A DNA stretch of 13,929 nucleotides from Draconibacterium orientale (GTDB lineage: Bacteria > Bacteroidota > Bacteroidia > Bacteroidales > UBA12170), in assembly GCA_020718315.1 (NCBI GenBank), contig DYSK01000046.1, positions 1-13,929 of the forward strand, given 5' to 3'. Below the pieces are notes generated by a model that was given only the letters and a program-made list of their open reading frames with translations, did no database searches and had not been told where the DNA came from. The position numbers were made by a program, and so were the translations under genes. Positions within the stretch are counted from its first letter, which is position 1; every line of letters begins with the position of its first letter. Positions 1 to 7,204 of the stretch are shown here, one piece after another.

Positions 1-320
1 TCATCATCCGGATGAACTTGTATCGAAAGCCAATCGTTTGCATCGAGAATTTTGACAAGCAAAGGAAAAACATTTCCATAAACTTCAAAAACTTTTTCCC
101 CCAGCAATTCGTCCATATAAATTTCAACCAACTCGTTCAGTTCATTGCCGGCCAAAAAACCGTTAGCAACTACACTTTCGGAGCCGGGAAATCCCGACAA
201 AGCCCACAACTCGCCACAGTTGGGCAAATTGCCTGGGTTTTGATTTAAGTGGTTTTTGATTCTTTGCCCGCCCCAAATTTTCTCGCGAAATTGTGGAACA
301 AATTTTAATGGATATAACAT
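1..320 (-). CDS. manA: Mannose-6-phosphate isomerase, class I (N-terminal part, cut by window edge)
   Basis: The minus strand opens with ATG at 320 and stays open to the window edge, giving 106 codons with no stop. The enzyme interconverts mannose 6-phosphate and fructose 6-phosphate in the cytosol, linking glycolysis to GDP-mannose and surface glycan synthesis. The start MLYPLKFVPQF followed by KIWGG (residues 14-18), GELW (36-39) and SIQVHPDD (99-106) is the type I signature. Gln101 and His103 match the first two zinc ligands of this cupin-type metalloenzyme; the later Glu and His ligands lie outside the window. It is downstream of the acyltransferase on the same strand with a 67 bp gap, and a TAnnTTTG box lies 20 bp before the start, so it probably has its own promoter. 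Identity is firm; the length and the rest of the active site cannot be judged. Confidence 0.9.
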   Translation of the reverse strand, partial: MLYPLKFVPQFREKIWGGQRIKNHLNQNPGNLPNCGELWALSGFPGSESVVANGFLAGNELNELVEIYMDELLGEKVFEVYGNVFPLLVKILDANDWLSIQVHPDD

Positions 321-339
321 ACTGTTCTATTTGTATGCA

Positions 340-347
340 CAAAAATA
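340..347 (-). promoter_or_regulatory. Candidate -7 box for manA
   Basis: Read on the minus strand the bases are TATTTTTG, an exact fit to the Bacteroidota -7 consensus TAnnTTTG. The box would start transcription near 336, leaving a leader of about 15 nt before the ATG at 320. No TTTG is seen at the proper distance for a -33 element; the nearest, at 359-362, is only 11 bp away. The call therefore rests on the -7 box and its position alone. Confidence 0.45.
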
Positions 348-387
348 AACATTTTAGGCAAAGAGATTGTTCGAAAATTTGGGGTGC

Positions 388-1269
388 TTATTTTACGTTT
401 TGCGCGTTTTCTATTTCAGGAGCAAAATCGGTGTTCGTTCCTTTTTCGCCCAACCGATACACATGAGCTCTTATCAATTGAGCCCATTCATGATGCGAAA
501 ATCGTTTGTCAAACGTAGAATATGGAATTGGTTTTCCAATACTAATTTTGATAGTGGAATTTCTTTTGTTGAAAAGCTCATGGGGCAAAAGAGCCAATTC
601 GATATTCAGCTTGATACCTAACTTCTGCCGAAGACTAAAAACAAAATAAAATAAACGCGAATTCTTTCCATGAAAATAAAAAGGAACAATGGCTCTTTGG
701 CTGGAAACGGATTTTGTGATAAAGCTTTTTTGCCATTCCTGATCCTGAACTTTCCCATGGTATTTTCGCGACACTCTGCCGGCAGGGAAATGTGTAATCG
801 GGCTTTCTGAATTGTAAACTTCGTCTAGAGCCTGGATGTATTCTCTCGAAGAACGCCCAAAAACGTTGACAGCAGCTAATAATGGATGCATTTGAGGGAC
901 AAACATAAAAGCATCGTTGGCAATGGCTTTGAGCGAACCATATTTTTGAGAAACTGTATAGGTTAAAGCCAATCCATCGGCAACACCAAAAGGATGATTT
1001 GCAGCAAAAAAACATCTTCCGTTTTCCGGAAGATTTTCAATTCCATCCACTTCAATGGTAATATTCAATTCGCGTTTCATATTTACCAAAAAATCGACGC
1101 CCATATTTTTCGAATATTTATTGAGAAACAGATTGATTTCGTTTTGTCGGATCAATTTTTTGAGCAAAAGCACCACAAAGCCAGGAAGATTTTTCAATAT
1201 TTTCGCATTGCTTTTGGCAATTATCTTCTGTAAATCGATGTACTTCTTGTTCTGAATTGGCTCTCCCAT
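388..1269 (-). CDS. PlsC-like lysophospholipid acyltransferase family protein (hemolysin/GlsA type)
   Basis: This 293-residue protein carries the glycerolipid acyltransferase signature. Block I is AANHPFGVADG, with His92 and Asp98 in the HX5D spacing found in the putative-hemolysin/OlsA/GlsA branch rather than the HX4D of classic PlsC. A block III-like motif, FPAGRVSRK, follows in the middle of the protein. Family knowledge says such enzymes move an acyl chain from acyl-ACP or acyl-CoA to a lyso-lipid at the inner face of the cytoplasmic membrane. In Bacteroides a related protein makes glycine lipids, so an O-acylation step in amino-acid lipid synthesis is a reasonable guess, but the substrate is not readable here. 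No signal peptide is visible; the hydrophobic stretch near residues 28-40 is short and flanked by Lys. ATG at 1269 is the natural start. manA follows 67 bp downstream on the same strand. Confidence 0.8.
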   Translation of the reverse strand: MGEPIQNKKYIDLQKIIAKSNAKILKNLPGFVVLLLKKLIRQNEINLFLNKYSKNMGVDFLVNMKRELNITIEVDGIENLPENGRCFFAANHPFGVADGLALTYTVSQKYGSLKAIANDAFMFVPQMHPLLAAVNVFGRSSREYIQALDEVYNSESPITHFPAGRVSRKYHGKVQDQEWQKSFITKSVSSQRAIVPFYFHGKNSRLFYFVFSLRQKLGIKLNIELALLPHELFNKRNSTIKISIGKPIPYSTFDKRFSHHEWAQLIRAHVYRLGEKGTNTDFAPEIENAQNVK

Positions 1270-1340
1270 TTGACTATTTTATTCGAGGTTTTGGTTCTAC
1301 CCCTTTTTTTTCGAGTAGAACGATCACAAAATTTCGTGTG

Positions 1341-1348
1341 CAAAAATA
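1341..1348 (-). promoter_or_regulatory. Candidate -7 box for the acyltransferase gene
   Basis: The minus strand reads TATTTTTG, an exact match to TAnnTTTG and identical to the box in front of manA. It lies 71 bp upstream of the acyltransferase ATG and would give a leader of roughly 67 nt. No convincing -33 TTTG is present at 18-20 bp, so this is a partial promoter match. Confidence 0.35.
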
Positions 1349-1613
1349 AATAAAAACCAATTCAATCTATTGAAGATATCAAGTCTATTGAAAGCAGATA
1401 TTCAACTTTAAAATACAAATTTTTAAAGATTCCTTCAAAATCTGAAACTGATTTTCAAATCTGACTTTTGAGGCATCGAGTTTGCCTCCAAATTCATCTG
1501 AAACAAGTTCATTGCTTTCCAAAGAGCCAAAAGAAAGAAATATGCCAACCACAAGCTTATGAAACAGAATCTGCAGCTAAATCGAAATTTTTTGATTTCA
1601 AAAAATTTACACA

Positions 1614-1665
1614 AAATGTTTACATTTACGCCATAAAAAAGAAACGACGACCATTGGGATGGTCG
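1614..1665 (+). promoter_or_regulatory. Palindrome and hairpin upstream of the antiporter gene
   Basis: The bases 1614-1627 read AAATGT-TT-ACATTT, a perfect 6+2+6 inverted repeat that overlaps TACATTTA (1621-1628), a one-mismatch fit to the -7 box. About 20 bp further on, CGACCA (1648-1653) and TGGTCG (1660-1665) can form a 6 bp stem with a 6 nt loop. The first could be an operator for a dimeric regulator and the second a leader hairpin; both lie 55-105 bp before the antiporter ATG. In AT-rich DNA such short repeats also arise by chance, and no TTTG sits at the right distance upstream. Confidence 0.25.
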
Positions 1666-1719
1666 AGTCAAGAGGTTGTTTTCATTTTATCTTCACTAAG
1701 AAATATAAATTAAGCACGG

Positions 1720-3861
1720 ATGAATGAATTTATACAAAATCTAGTTCGCGAATTTCAACTGCCGTTGAACAATCCCGTTTTGGTTTTTTCGTTAATACTT
1801 TTGATTATACTGATTGCTCCCATTTTATTGCGAAAATTAAATATTCCCGGAATAATTGGATTGATTATTTCAGGTGTGATAATAGGCCCTTTTGGTTTAA
1901 ATTTCTTAGCCAAAGACAGTGCCGTAGAGCTTTTCTCTACAATAGGAATACTCTACATTATGTTTATTGCCGGTTTAGAGCTCGACATGAACGAATTTAA
2001 GAGCAACCGCAACAAGAGTTTGCTTTTCGGATTTTTCACTTTTATCATTCCTTTTTCTGTGGGGTTTCCTATTGCACATTATCTCATGGATTACGAATTA
2101 AATGCCAGTTTATTAATCGCCAGCATGTTTTCGACTCACACCTTGGTGGCTTATCCAATTGTGAGCAAATTGGGTGTTTCCAAAAATCAAGCAGTTGCCG
2201 TAACTGTAGGAGGAACCATTCTTACCGATTCGGCTGTTCTTATTGTTTTGGCAATAATTATGAGCAATGATCGAGGCGGATTGGATCACACATTTTGGTT
2301 GAAACTGGGCGTTTCTTTAATTATTTTTTCGGCCATTATGTTTTTGCTCATTCCAAAAATTACAAAATGGTTCTTTACAAAATTGGAAAGCGAGAAACAT
2401 GCACATTATATCTTTGTTTTGTCTGTTGTATTCTTTTCTGCATTTTTAGCTGAAATATCAGGTTTAGAACCCATTATTGGTGCTTTTGTGGCCGGTCTTG
2501 CACTCAATCCATTAATTCCACCGTCGTCGGCTCTGATGAACCGAATCGAATTTATTGGAAATTCCTTATTCATTCCATTTTTTCTTATTTCGGTGGGAAT
2601 GCTTATTGATATAGGAGTAGTTTTGAGCGGACCCAAGGCTTTAATTATTGCAGCTATCTTAACAATCGTTGCGCTGTTTGGCAAATGGCTTGCCGCTCTC
2701 TTTACGCAATTGATTTTCAAATATTCTTCCGCACAACGCCAACTCATCTTCGGATTGAGTAGTTCGCATGCAGCAGCAATTTTGGCCGTAGTACTTGTTG
2801 GTTTCAATGCTGGGATTCTGGATGATTATGTCCTAAACGGAACTGTTGTTTTGATTCTTATAACCTGTGTGGTGGCTTCATTTGCCACAGAAAGAGCTTC
2901 CAAGCGAATCCTATTAACGCAATCCGACTCGCACTTATCAAATACAGAACTGAATCTATTGAACAACGAACATATCCTTCTGCCTATCACCAATTTATCA
3001 AATATGGAAAAACTCTTAGAATTTGCCCTATTGATAAAAGATAAAAAATCGGCCAATCCAGTTACTGTTCTATCGGTGGTACCAAATAATGCAGAGGCTG
3101 AAATCAATATTATTTCCACCAAAAAAAAATTAGAAGAATATAAAGTACAAGGGGCTGCCGCCGAAATAAAAGTAAATACTATTGCCACCATTGATCACAA
3201 TCCTTCGAGCGGCATTGCACGAATATCGCGCGAAATCATGGCGGATATCATCGTTTTGGGATGGCCAAGGAAATCGGGTGTTTTAGATAAATTTATTGGA
3301 GAGAAAATATATACCATTATCAATAAAATAGACAAAAACCTGTTTATTTGCCAATTAGAGAAACTCCAATTGAAACAAAAGCGGATTTTTGTCATTTCTA
3401 CTCCTTTGGCTGAACAGGAAAAAGGATTTGAAATTTGGCTTCAAAAAATATTCAAGTTATCCCAAGAGCTAAGCATTCCGATCGTCCATTTTGGCTGTGA
3501 AAGCACCCAAGAAGCTATAAAATTGAAAATGAAGAAAAAGCATTTATCCTCCCCTATTAGTTTTCAAATCTTTACTGAATGGGAGGATTTCCTTGTTCTA
3601 TCAAAACATATTTACGAAGACGATTTAATCGTTTTAATCTCAGCTCGAAAAAACGCTGCATCGCATGTAAATTACCTCGACAACCTGCCAAATAAAGTTG
3701 AAAAATATTTTAGCAACAACAATAAAATAATCGTTTATCCTCAACAATACAGCTATGTTTACGAACAAGACGAAGACATTTCTACTGTTCCTTTGCAAAA
3801 AAGTATTGAAGCTTTTGAATCGCTTGGAAAAGGCATTAGCAGAATTTTTCATAAAAAATAA
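1720..3861 (+). CDS. Kef-type cation:proton antiporter (CPA2) with C-terminal universal-stress-like region
   Basis: The 713-residue protein begins with about 12 hydrophobic segments (residues ~15-395) typical of the Na+/H+ exchanger fold. Visible family motifs are GLELD (85-89), the broken-helix stretch FSTHTLVAYP, TD170SAVLIV with a single membrane Asp, and GAFVAGLALNP. A single rather than paired Asp at this place is usual for electroneutral K+-type exchangers such as KefB/KefC, but the ion cannot be decided from sequence. From about residue 418 (HILLPIT) to 560 the tail resembles a universal stress protein, including ILGW followed by RKSG and FIGEK like the nucleotide-binding loop of that fold. 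The last ~150 residues may be a second, more diverged copy. It thus differs from E. coli KefB/KefC, whose tail is a TrkA-N domain. It probably exchanges K+ or Na+ for protons at the inner membrane under control of its cytosolic tail. The GNAT gene follows after 41 bp. Confidence 0.85.
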   Translation: MNEFIQNLVREFQLPLNNPVLVFSLILLIILIAPILLRKLNIPGIIGLIISGVIIGPFGLNFLAKDSAVELFSTIGILYIMFIAGLELDMNEFKSNRNKSLLFGFFTFIIPFSVGFPIAHYLMDYELNASLLIASMFSTHTLVAYPIVSKLGVSKNQAVAVTVGGTILTDSAVLIVLAIIMSNDRGGLDHTFWLKLGVSLIIFSAIMFLLIPKITKWFFTKLESEKHAHYIFVLSVVFFSAFLAEISGLEPIIGAFVAGLALNPLIPPSSALMNRIEFIGNSLFIPFFLISVGMLIDIGVVLSGPKALIIAAILTIVALFGKWLAALFTQLIFKYSSAQRQLIFGLSSSHAAAILAVVLVGFNAGILDDYVLNGTVVLILITCVVASFATERASKRILLTQSDSHLSNTELNLLNNEHILLPITNLSNMEKLLEFALLIKDKKSANPVTVLSVVPNNAEAEINIISTKKKLEEYKVQGAAAEIKVNTIATIDHNPSSGIARISREIMADIIVLGWPRKSGVLDKFIGEKIYTIINKIDKNLFICQLEKLQLKQKRIFVISTPLAEQEKGFEIWLQKIFKLSQELSIPIVHFGCESTQEAIKLKMKKKHLSSPISFQIFTEWEDFLVLSKHIYEDDLIVLISARKNAASHVNYLDNLPNKVEKYFSNNNKIIVYPQQYSYVYEQDEDISTVPLQKSIEAFESLGKGISRIFHKK

Positions 3862-3902
3862 AATGGGGATTTTTAATTCGACCTTTTGAGAAATTAAGCC
3901 AG

Positions 3903-4418
3903 ATGCGATCAAAAAATTTAAACCTGACAAAATTTGAATCGATCGATTTTGAAAACTATTTCAGATTGGTGAGCAATTTCCGAGTGATGAAAATGATTTC
4001 CGGGGCTACATTATCAAAAAAACAAGCCAAAACGAAATTCAACACCCTCCTTGAACTGAATAAGGTAAATCCGAATTTGGGTTATTTTATTGTTGCGCTT
4101 TTGCATACTAACGATTTTGTAGGAATTGGAAAACTCTTAATGGTGGATTTGGATGAAGCCGAATTGGGCTATTCTTTACTTCCCGAGTTTTGGGCAAAAG
4201 GATTTGCCACCGAGATAGCGCAAGAACTGATAAAACACGCCCTCTCTTTCGACTATATCCGCAGGCTGACCGCTATTATTGATCCGGAGAATGCTGCATC
4301 GCGAAAAGTGCTCCATAAAAATGGATTCAGCTATGCAAAAACCATCGATTTGGAAGGTTTGCATTCAGAAATTTACACACTTGAATTGGAAAAACTTCGT
4401 TTAAAAAACCAATTTTAA
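3903..4418 (+). CDS. GNAT family N-acetyltransferase, RimJ/RimL type
   Basis: This 171-residue protein has the layout of the Acetyltransf_3 group. GYFIVALLHTNDFVGIGKL gives the central strands, ELGYSLLPEFWAKGFATE supplies the acetyl-CoA pyrophosphate-binding loop (the AKGFAT part replaces the usual Q/R-x-x-G-x-G/A), and IDPENAASRKVLHKNGF is the conserved end motif of RimJ/RimL enzymes. Members acetylate protein N-termini, amino-sugars, antibiotics or small metabolites; nothing here identifies the substrate. ATG at 3903 gives a normal-length protein. The 41 bp gap to the antiporter gene contains no promoter box, so the two are probably co-transcribed, although a functional link between them is not evident. 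Confidence 0.85.
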   Translation: MRSKNLNLTKFESIDFENYFRLVSNFRVMKMISGATLSKKQAKTKFNTLLELNKVNPNLGYFIVALLHTNDFVGIGKLLMVDLDEAELGYSLLPEFWAKGFATEIAQELIKHALSFDYIRRLTAIIDPENAASRKVLHKNGFSYAKTIDLEGLHSEIYTLELEKLRLKNQF

Positions 4419-4502
4419 TTCTTTTACGTTTGCTAAAAATAATTCTGCAATGATTCATTTTTTTGCTAACGCGGCATCAAATTTGATAATTTCCACTTAA
4501 CC

Positions 4503-4533
4503 ATTGAATAAGACAATATTTCAATTAATTTTG
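4503..4533 (+). promoter_or_regulatory. Promoter of the S41 peptidase gene
   Basis: ATTG at 4503-4506 supplies the TTG core of the -33 element, and TAATTTTG at 4526-4533 fits TAnnTTTG exactly, with 19 bp between them, the spacing expected for Bacteroidota. Transcription would start near 4537 and leave about 19 nt before the ATG at 4557. A second box, TACGTTTG at 4425-4432, also fits the -7 consensus and could drive a longer transcript. Confidence 0.6.
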
Positions 4534-4556
4534 AGTTTTCTGAAAATAATGAAATT

Positions 4557-5972
4557 ATGATTCACATAGTAAAAAAATTGCAGTTACCACTCATTTCAAT
4601 CGTTCTGATTGGGCTTGCGATTTTCAGCAGCTGCAAAAAAGATGACAACGCGGCTCCCGAATTAACGCAAAAGATCAACGAGTTTGTCAAAGTTTCGATG
4701 GAAGAGGTGTATTTATGGGAAAATTATTTGCCAAACATCGATATCAAATACGAATTTGATTCAAAAGCTTATTTTGATAAGCTACTTTATGAGGAAGACA
4801 AATGGTCGTTTATCACCGACGATATTGAAGCATTGGAAGCCAGTTTTGCTGGTGTTGAAACAACTTATGGCTATTCGTTGGCTTTTGGTAGATTTTCCAA
4901 TTCCGGCAATTTATTTGCGCTCATCGAATATATTTACCCAAATTCTCCAGCCGAACTAGCCGGCCTTAGACGTGGCGATATCATCGTATTGGTGAACGGA
5001 ACCGATATTACGGAAGCAAATTATACAACTTTGTTTAATGCGGCTTCTATCACCATAACAAAAGGAATTCTTAATGACGGAGCTGTTTCGCAAGGATCAA
5101 GCCTGAGCATGAATGCCGAAATACTGAGCCTTGATCCTGTATTAATCACCAAGATAATCGAAACCAACGGAAGAAAAATTGGATATCTGTTTTATGCTCA
5201 ATACATCAGCAATTTCAATGCCAGTTTGGACAATGCGCTCAGCTATTTCAAAGATCAATCCATCACCGATTTGGTGCTCGACCTTCGCTACAATCCGGGC
5301 GGTTATATATCGGCTGCTCAGTATCTTTGCAGTTCTATTGCGCCCTTGTCCGTGGTTACAAACAAAGAAATAATTGTTACATTGCAATGGAATGATTATT
5401 ATCAAAACTACTGGGAATCGAATCAGGTTTACAGCCAAGTGAGAGCCAATTTCGATCCTACAGTAGTGGTAAATCTAAATTTGCCAAAAGTGTATATTCT
5501 TACCGGCAGCGGAACAGCCTCCGCATCTGAACTTACCATTACCGGCCTCGATCCATATATGGATGTGGTGCTGATTGGCGATGTAACCTATGGAAAATAT
5601 ACGGGAAGTATAACCATTAAACCTGAAGATATTTTTTCGAATCCATCGGATTATACCGACTTCACCAATTGGGGAATTCAGCCCATTGTTTTGCGCTATG
5701 CCAACGCCAATGGAATCACCGACTTCAAAGACGGTTTTACACCGAATTTCGACGTCTATGACGATCTTTGGGCAGGAATTCCATTGGGTGATGAAACGGA
5801 ACCTCTGCTAGCAAAAGCCATTGAGCAAATTACAGGAATTACAAAAATAAGCAGCCTCAAAAAACAGAACGTTCCGCTCTACGAAAATTTTGCAAGAGGA
5901 TTTTCGCGCTTTGATGCAAACAAACAACAACTTATCATCGACAATTTTGTTTATTCCAAAGATTTAAAATAA
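4557..5972 (+). CDS. S41 family (C-terminal processing type) peptidase, lipoprotein
   Basis: The 471-residue protein starts with a lipoprotein signal (hydrophobic residues 10-23, lipobox ending at Cys26). KKDD right after the cysteine resembles the charged export signal that sends Bacteroidota lipoproteins to the outer face of the outer membrane. Residues ~35-100 match the N-terminal part seen in Bacteroidota S41 proteins, and ~110-185 form a PDZ domain (ALIEYIYPNSPAELAGLRRGD). The catalytic domain follows, with DLRYNPGG and GTASASE. Ser322 (first Ser of SASE) and Lys347 (in TYGK) are 25 residues apart, the same spacing as the Ser309/Lys334 dyad of Bacillus CtpB, so the protease should be active. 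Such enzymes cut unstructured protein tails; the substrate is unknown. It has its own promoter and a possible terminator, so it is probably monocistronic. Confidence 0.9.
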   Translation: MIHIVKKLQLPLISIVLIGLAIFSSCKKDDNAAPELTQKINEFVKVSMEEVYLWENYLPNIDIKYEFDSKAYFDKLLYEEDKWSFITDDIEALEASFAGVETTYGYSLAFGRFSNSGNLFALIEYIYPNSPAELAGLRRGDIIVLVNGTDITEANYTTLFNAASITITKGILNDGAVSQGSSLSMNAEILSLDPVLITKIIETNGRKIGYLFYAQYISNFNASLDNALSYFKDQSITDLVLDLRYNPGGYISAAQYLCSSIAPLSVVTNKEIIVTLQWNDYYQNYWESNQVYSQVRANFDPTVVVNLNLPKVYILTGSGTASASELTITGLDPYMDVVLIGDVTYGKYTGSITIKPEDIFSNPSDYTDFTNWGIQPIVLRYANANGITDFKDGFTPNFDVYDDLWAGIPLGDETEPLLAKAIEQITGITKISSLKKQNVPLYENFARGFSRFDANKQQLIIDNFVYSKDLK

Positions 5973-5976
5973 GCGA

Positions 5977-6003
5977 TTGCTTAAATTGAATTTCTTGAAG
6001 CAA
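5977..6003 (+). terminator. Possible terminator hairpin after the S41 peptidase gene
   Basis: Four bases after the stop codon, TTGCTT (5977-5982) pairs with AAGCAA (5998-6003), and inside it AAAT (5983-5986) pairs with ATTT (5990-5993) around a TGA loop, leaving a 4 nt bulge. A run of five T occurs at 6010-6014, several bases after the stem instead of directly after it. The stem is AU-rich and weak, so this is a possible rather than a clear rho-independent terminator. Confidence 0.3.
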
Positions 6004-6049
6004 AGCCGATTTTTGCAAACCAAGACAAATCAAGTACTTTAAATTCTTC

Positions 6050-6057
6050 TATCTTTG
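6050..6057 (+). promoter_or_regulatory. Candidate -7 box for the trmB cluster
   Basis: TATCTTTG followed by C is an exact fit to TAnnTTTG. It lies 14 bp before the GTG of trmB and would give a leader of about 10 nt. No TTTG is found 18-20 bp upstream. The box supports the GTG start, because no other in-frame start lies between it and the conserved KLAQFAEN sequence. Confidence 0.5.
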
Positions 6058-6071
6058 CTAAAAAATCAAAA

Positions 6072-6785
6072 GTGGCCAGAAGAAAATTAGCTCAATTTGC
6101 TGAAAACGAAACATTTCCGCATATGTTTTACCTGCCTTACGCGCTCCTAACCAACGGTTTTGCGCTGAAAGGAAAGTGGAAAACCGATTTTTTCAAGAAC
6201 GATCATTCCATTACGCTCGAATTGGGCTGTGGCAAAGGCGAATATACTATCGGGCTAGCCCGAAAATATCCAAACCGTAATTTTATTGGCATCGATCTTA
6301 AAGGAGCGCGTATGTGGAATGGCGCCAAAATAGCCCAAAACGAAGGCTTGAAAAATGTTGCTTTCATCAGGACAAAAATCGATCAGATTTCTCATTTTTT
6401 TGCTCCTGAGGAAATCTCAGAAATATGGCTGACTTTTTCCGATCCACAACCCAAATACGAACGGCGCCGACTCACATCGCCTCATTTTCTGAATCTCTAC
6501 TGCTCTGTCCTTGTTTCAAACGGCATTATTCACCAAAAAACCGACAATCGTGAATTGTTCGATTATACATTGAGTGTGATCGACTATTTCAAATTTCCTT
6601 TGGATTTTGTTTCGTACGACCTGTATTCTTCCGGTTTTAATGGCGAAGCGGTCGGATTTCAAACTTTTTACGAGAAAATGTTTTTAAAAGAAGGCATTTC
6701 GATCAATTATTTGCAGTTTCGCCTAACAAAAGAATTTGCCGAAAACGAACTGCTTGTCTTACCCAAAACCGATAAAAATAATTGA
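6072..6785 (+). CDS. trmB: tRNA (guanine-N7-)-methyltransferase
   Basis: TrmB methylates N7 of G46 in the variable loop of tRNAs using S-adenosylmethionine, in the cytosol. The 237-residue product has the SAM-binding loop LELGCGKGEY (49-58), acidic IGID on the next strand, the substrate motif TFSDPQPKYERRRLTSPHFL in two parts (the family DP-x-PK motif followed by the RL-S-P-FL region), and TDNRELFDYT near the C-terminal third, which matches the TD-x-x-x-Y motif for guanine binding. The start is GTG at 6072; it is preferred because the family begins with a conserved K-L-x-F-A-E-N-E-T-F stretch right after it. The next gene begins 1 bp after the TGA stop, so translation is probably coupled. Length is normal for the family. 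Confidence 0.93.
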   Translation: MARRKLAQFAENETFPHMFYLPYALLTNGFALKGKWKTDFFKNDHSITLELGCGKGEYTIGLARKYPNRNFIGIDLKGARMWNGAKIAQNEGLKNVAFIRTKIDQISHFFAPEEISEIWLTFSDPQPKYERRRLTSPHFLNLYCSVLVSNGIIHQKTDNRELFDYTLSVIDYFKFPLDFVSYDLYSSGFNGEAVGFQTFYEKMFLKEGISINYLQFRLTKEFAENELLVLPKTDKNN

Positions 6786-6786
6786 A

Positions 6787-7113
6787 ATGGAAAAATCATT
6801 TTTTGAAGCCGTTTGGGATGTAGTGGAAAAAATACCAACAGGGCGAGTCTGCTCTTATGGAGCTATTGCTCAATATCTTAGTACTCCAAAAGCAGCCCGA
6901 ATGGTTGGTTGGGCTATGAACGCTTCGCATTCGGCTAAGCGAGCTATTCCGGCACATCGCGTTGTAAACCGAAATGGGATTCTAAGCGGAAAACAACACT
7001 TTGGCCAACTAGACCTGATGAAAAAATTGCTCACAAACGAAGGATTGATTATAGAAAACGATAAGATTGTTAATTTTGAAGAAAAATTTTGGAATCCGAG
7101 TATTGAATTATGA
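6787..7113 (+). CDS. Alkyltransferase-like (ATL) protein, MGMT family without the acceptor Cys
   Basis: The 108-residue protein is the DNA-binding half of O6-alkylguanine-DNA alkyltransferase. It keeps the base-flipping Tyr (SYG, Tyr24), the Arg finger (AARMVGWAMNAS, Arg38) and the HRVVNRNG-LSG region, but the reactive PCHR motif reads IPAHR, with Ala56 in place of the methyl-accepting cysteine. ATL proteins bind O6-alkylguanine, flip and shield the base and hand the lesion to nucleotide excision repair instead of repairing it themselves. ATG at 6787 is chosen over the in-frame ATG at 6736 because the latter lies inside trmB and adds residues absent from the family. It sits 1 bp after trmB, which suggests an operon. 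The Cys-to-Ala change is seen directly; the lesion-flagging role is taken from studied ATLs. Confidence 0.88.
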   Translation: MEKSFFEAVWDVVEKIPTGRVCSYGAIAQYLSTPKAARMVGWAMNASHSAKRAIPAHRVVNRNGILSGKQHFGQLDLMKKLLTNEGLIIENDKIVNFEEKFWNPSIEL

Positions 7114-7147
7114 AAACAAAATCCAGCAACACCAACCGCTCTCAAAA

Positions 7148-7193
7148 CATTCAAAATTTAACATTCAAAATTTAACATTCAACGTTCAAAATT
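7148..7193 (+). repeat. AT-rich tandem repeat (CATTCAAAATTTAA units)
   Basis: Two perfect 14 bp copies of CATTCAAAATTTAA lie at 7148-7161 and 7162-7175, followed by a degenerate copy containing CATTC and GTTCAAAATT up to 7193. Then comes CCCCATTCCCCATGG, which includes the ATG of the next gene. Strings of this type, translating in one frame as FNIQN-like repeats, are familiar as dispersed intergenic repeats in Bacteroidota and often appear as false N-terminal extensions of genes. Here the repeat fills most of the 91 bp between the ATL and methionine sulfoxide reductase genes. Confidence 0.75.
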
Positions 7194-7204
7194 CCCCATT
7201 CCCC

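Larger units (their letters stand above)
1270..1719. other. Divergent intergenic region of about 450 bp, no convincing gene
   Basis: This AT-rich region separates the leftward acyltransferase from the rightward antiporter gene. The open frames in it (1468-1713 plus, 1435-1671 minus) begin with TTG, show no recognisable motif and look like chance frames. What can be seen is the -7 box serving the acyltransferase (1341-1348), a 14 bp palindrome at 1614-1627, and a short hairpin at 1648-1665. No tRNA-like cloverleaf was recognised by eye. A small RNA or long leader of the antiporter mRNA cannot be excluded. Confidence 0.5.

Noticed and set aside
12..248. Plus-strand open frame at the left end
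   Set aside because: It is the antisense of manA, whose minus-strand translation has clear family motifs to the window edge.
1435..1713. Two overlapping open frames (plus 1468-1713, minus 1435-1671)
   Set aside because: Both begin with TTG, are of odd composition, have no recognisable motif and lie in a region with regulatory-looking repeats.
4450..4500. 16-codon open frame starting MIHFF downstream of a TACGTTTG box
   Set aside because: Too short and AT-rich to support as a gene; the similarity of its first residues to the S41 protein is only three residues long.
6787..7113. Active methylated-DNA-protein cysteine methyltransferase
   Set aside because: The essential Cys of PCHR is Ala, so self-methylation is not possible.
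7067..7204. N-terminal extension of the methionine sulfoxide reductase
   Set aside because: It overlaps the ATL gene in another frame and translates the AT-rich repeat; the GAF core and family length fit the ATG at 7205.
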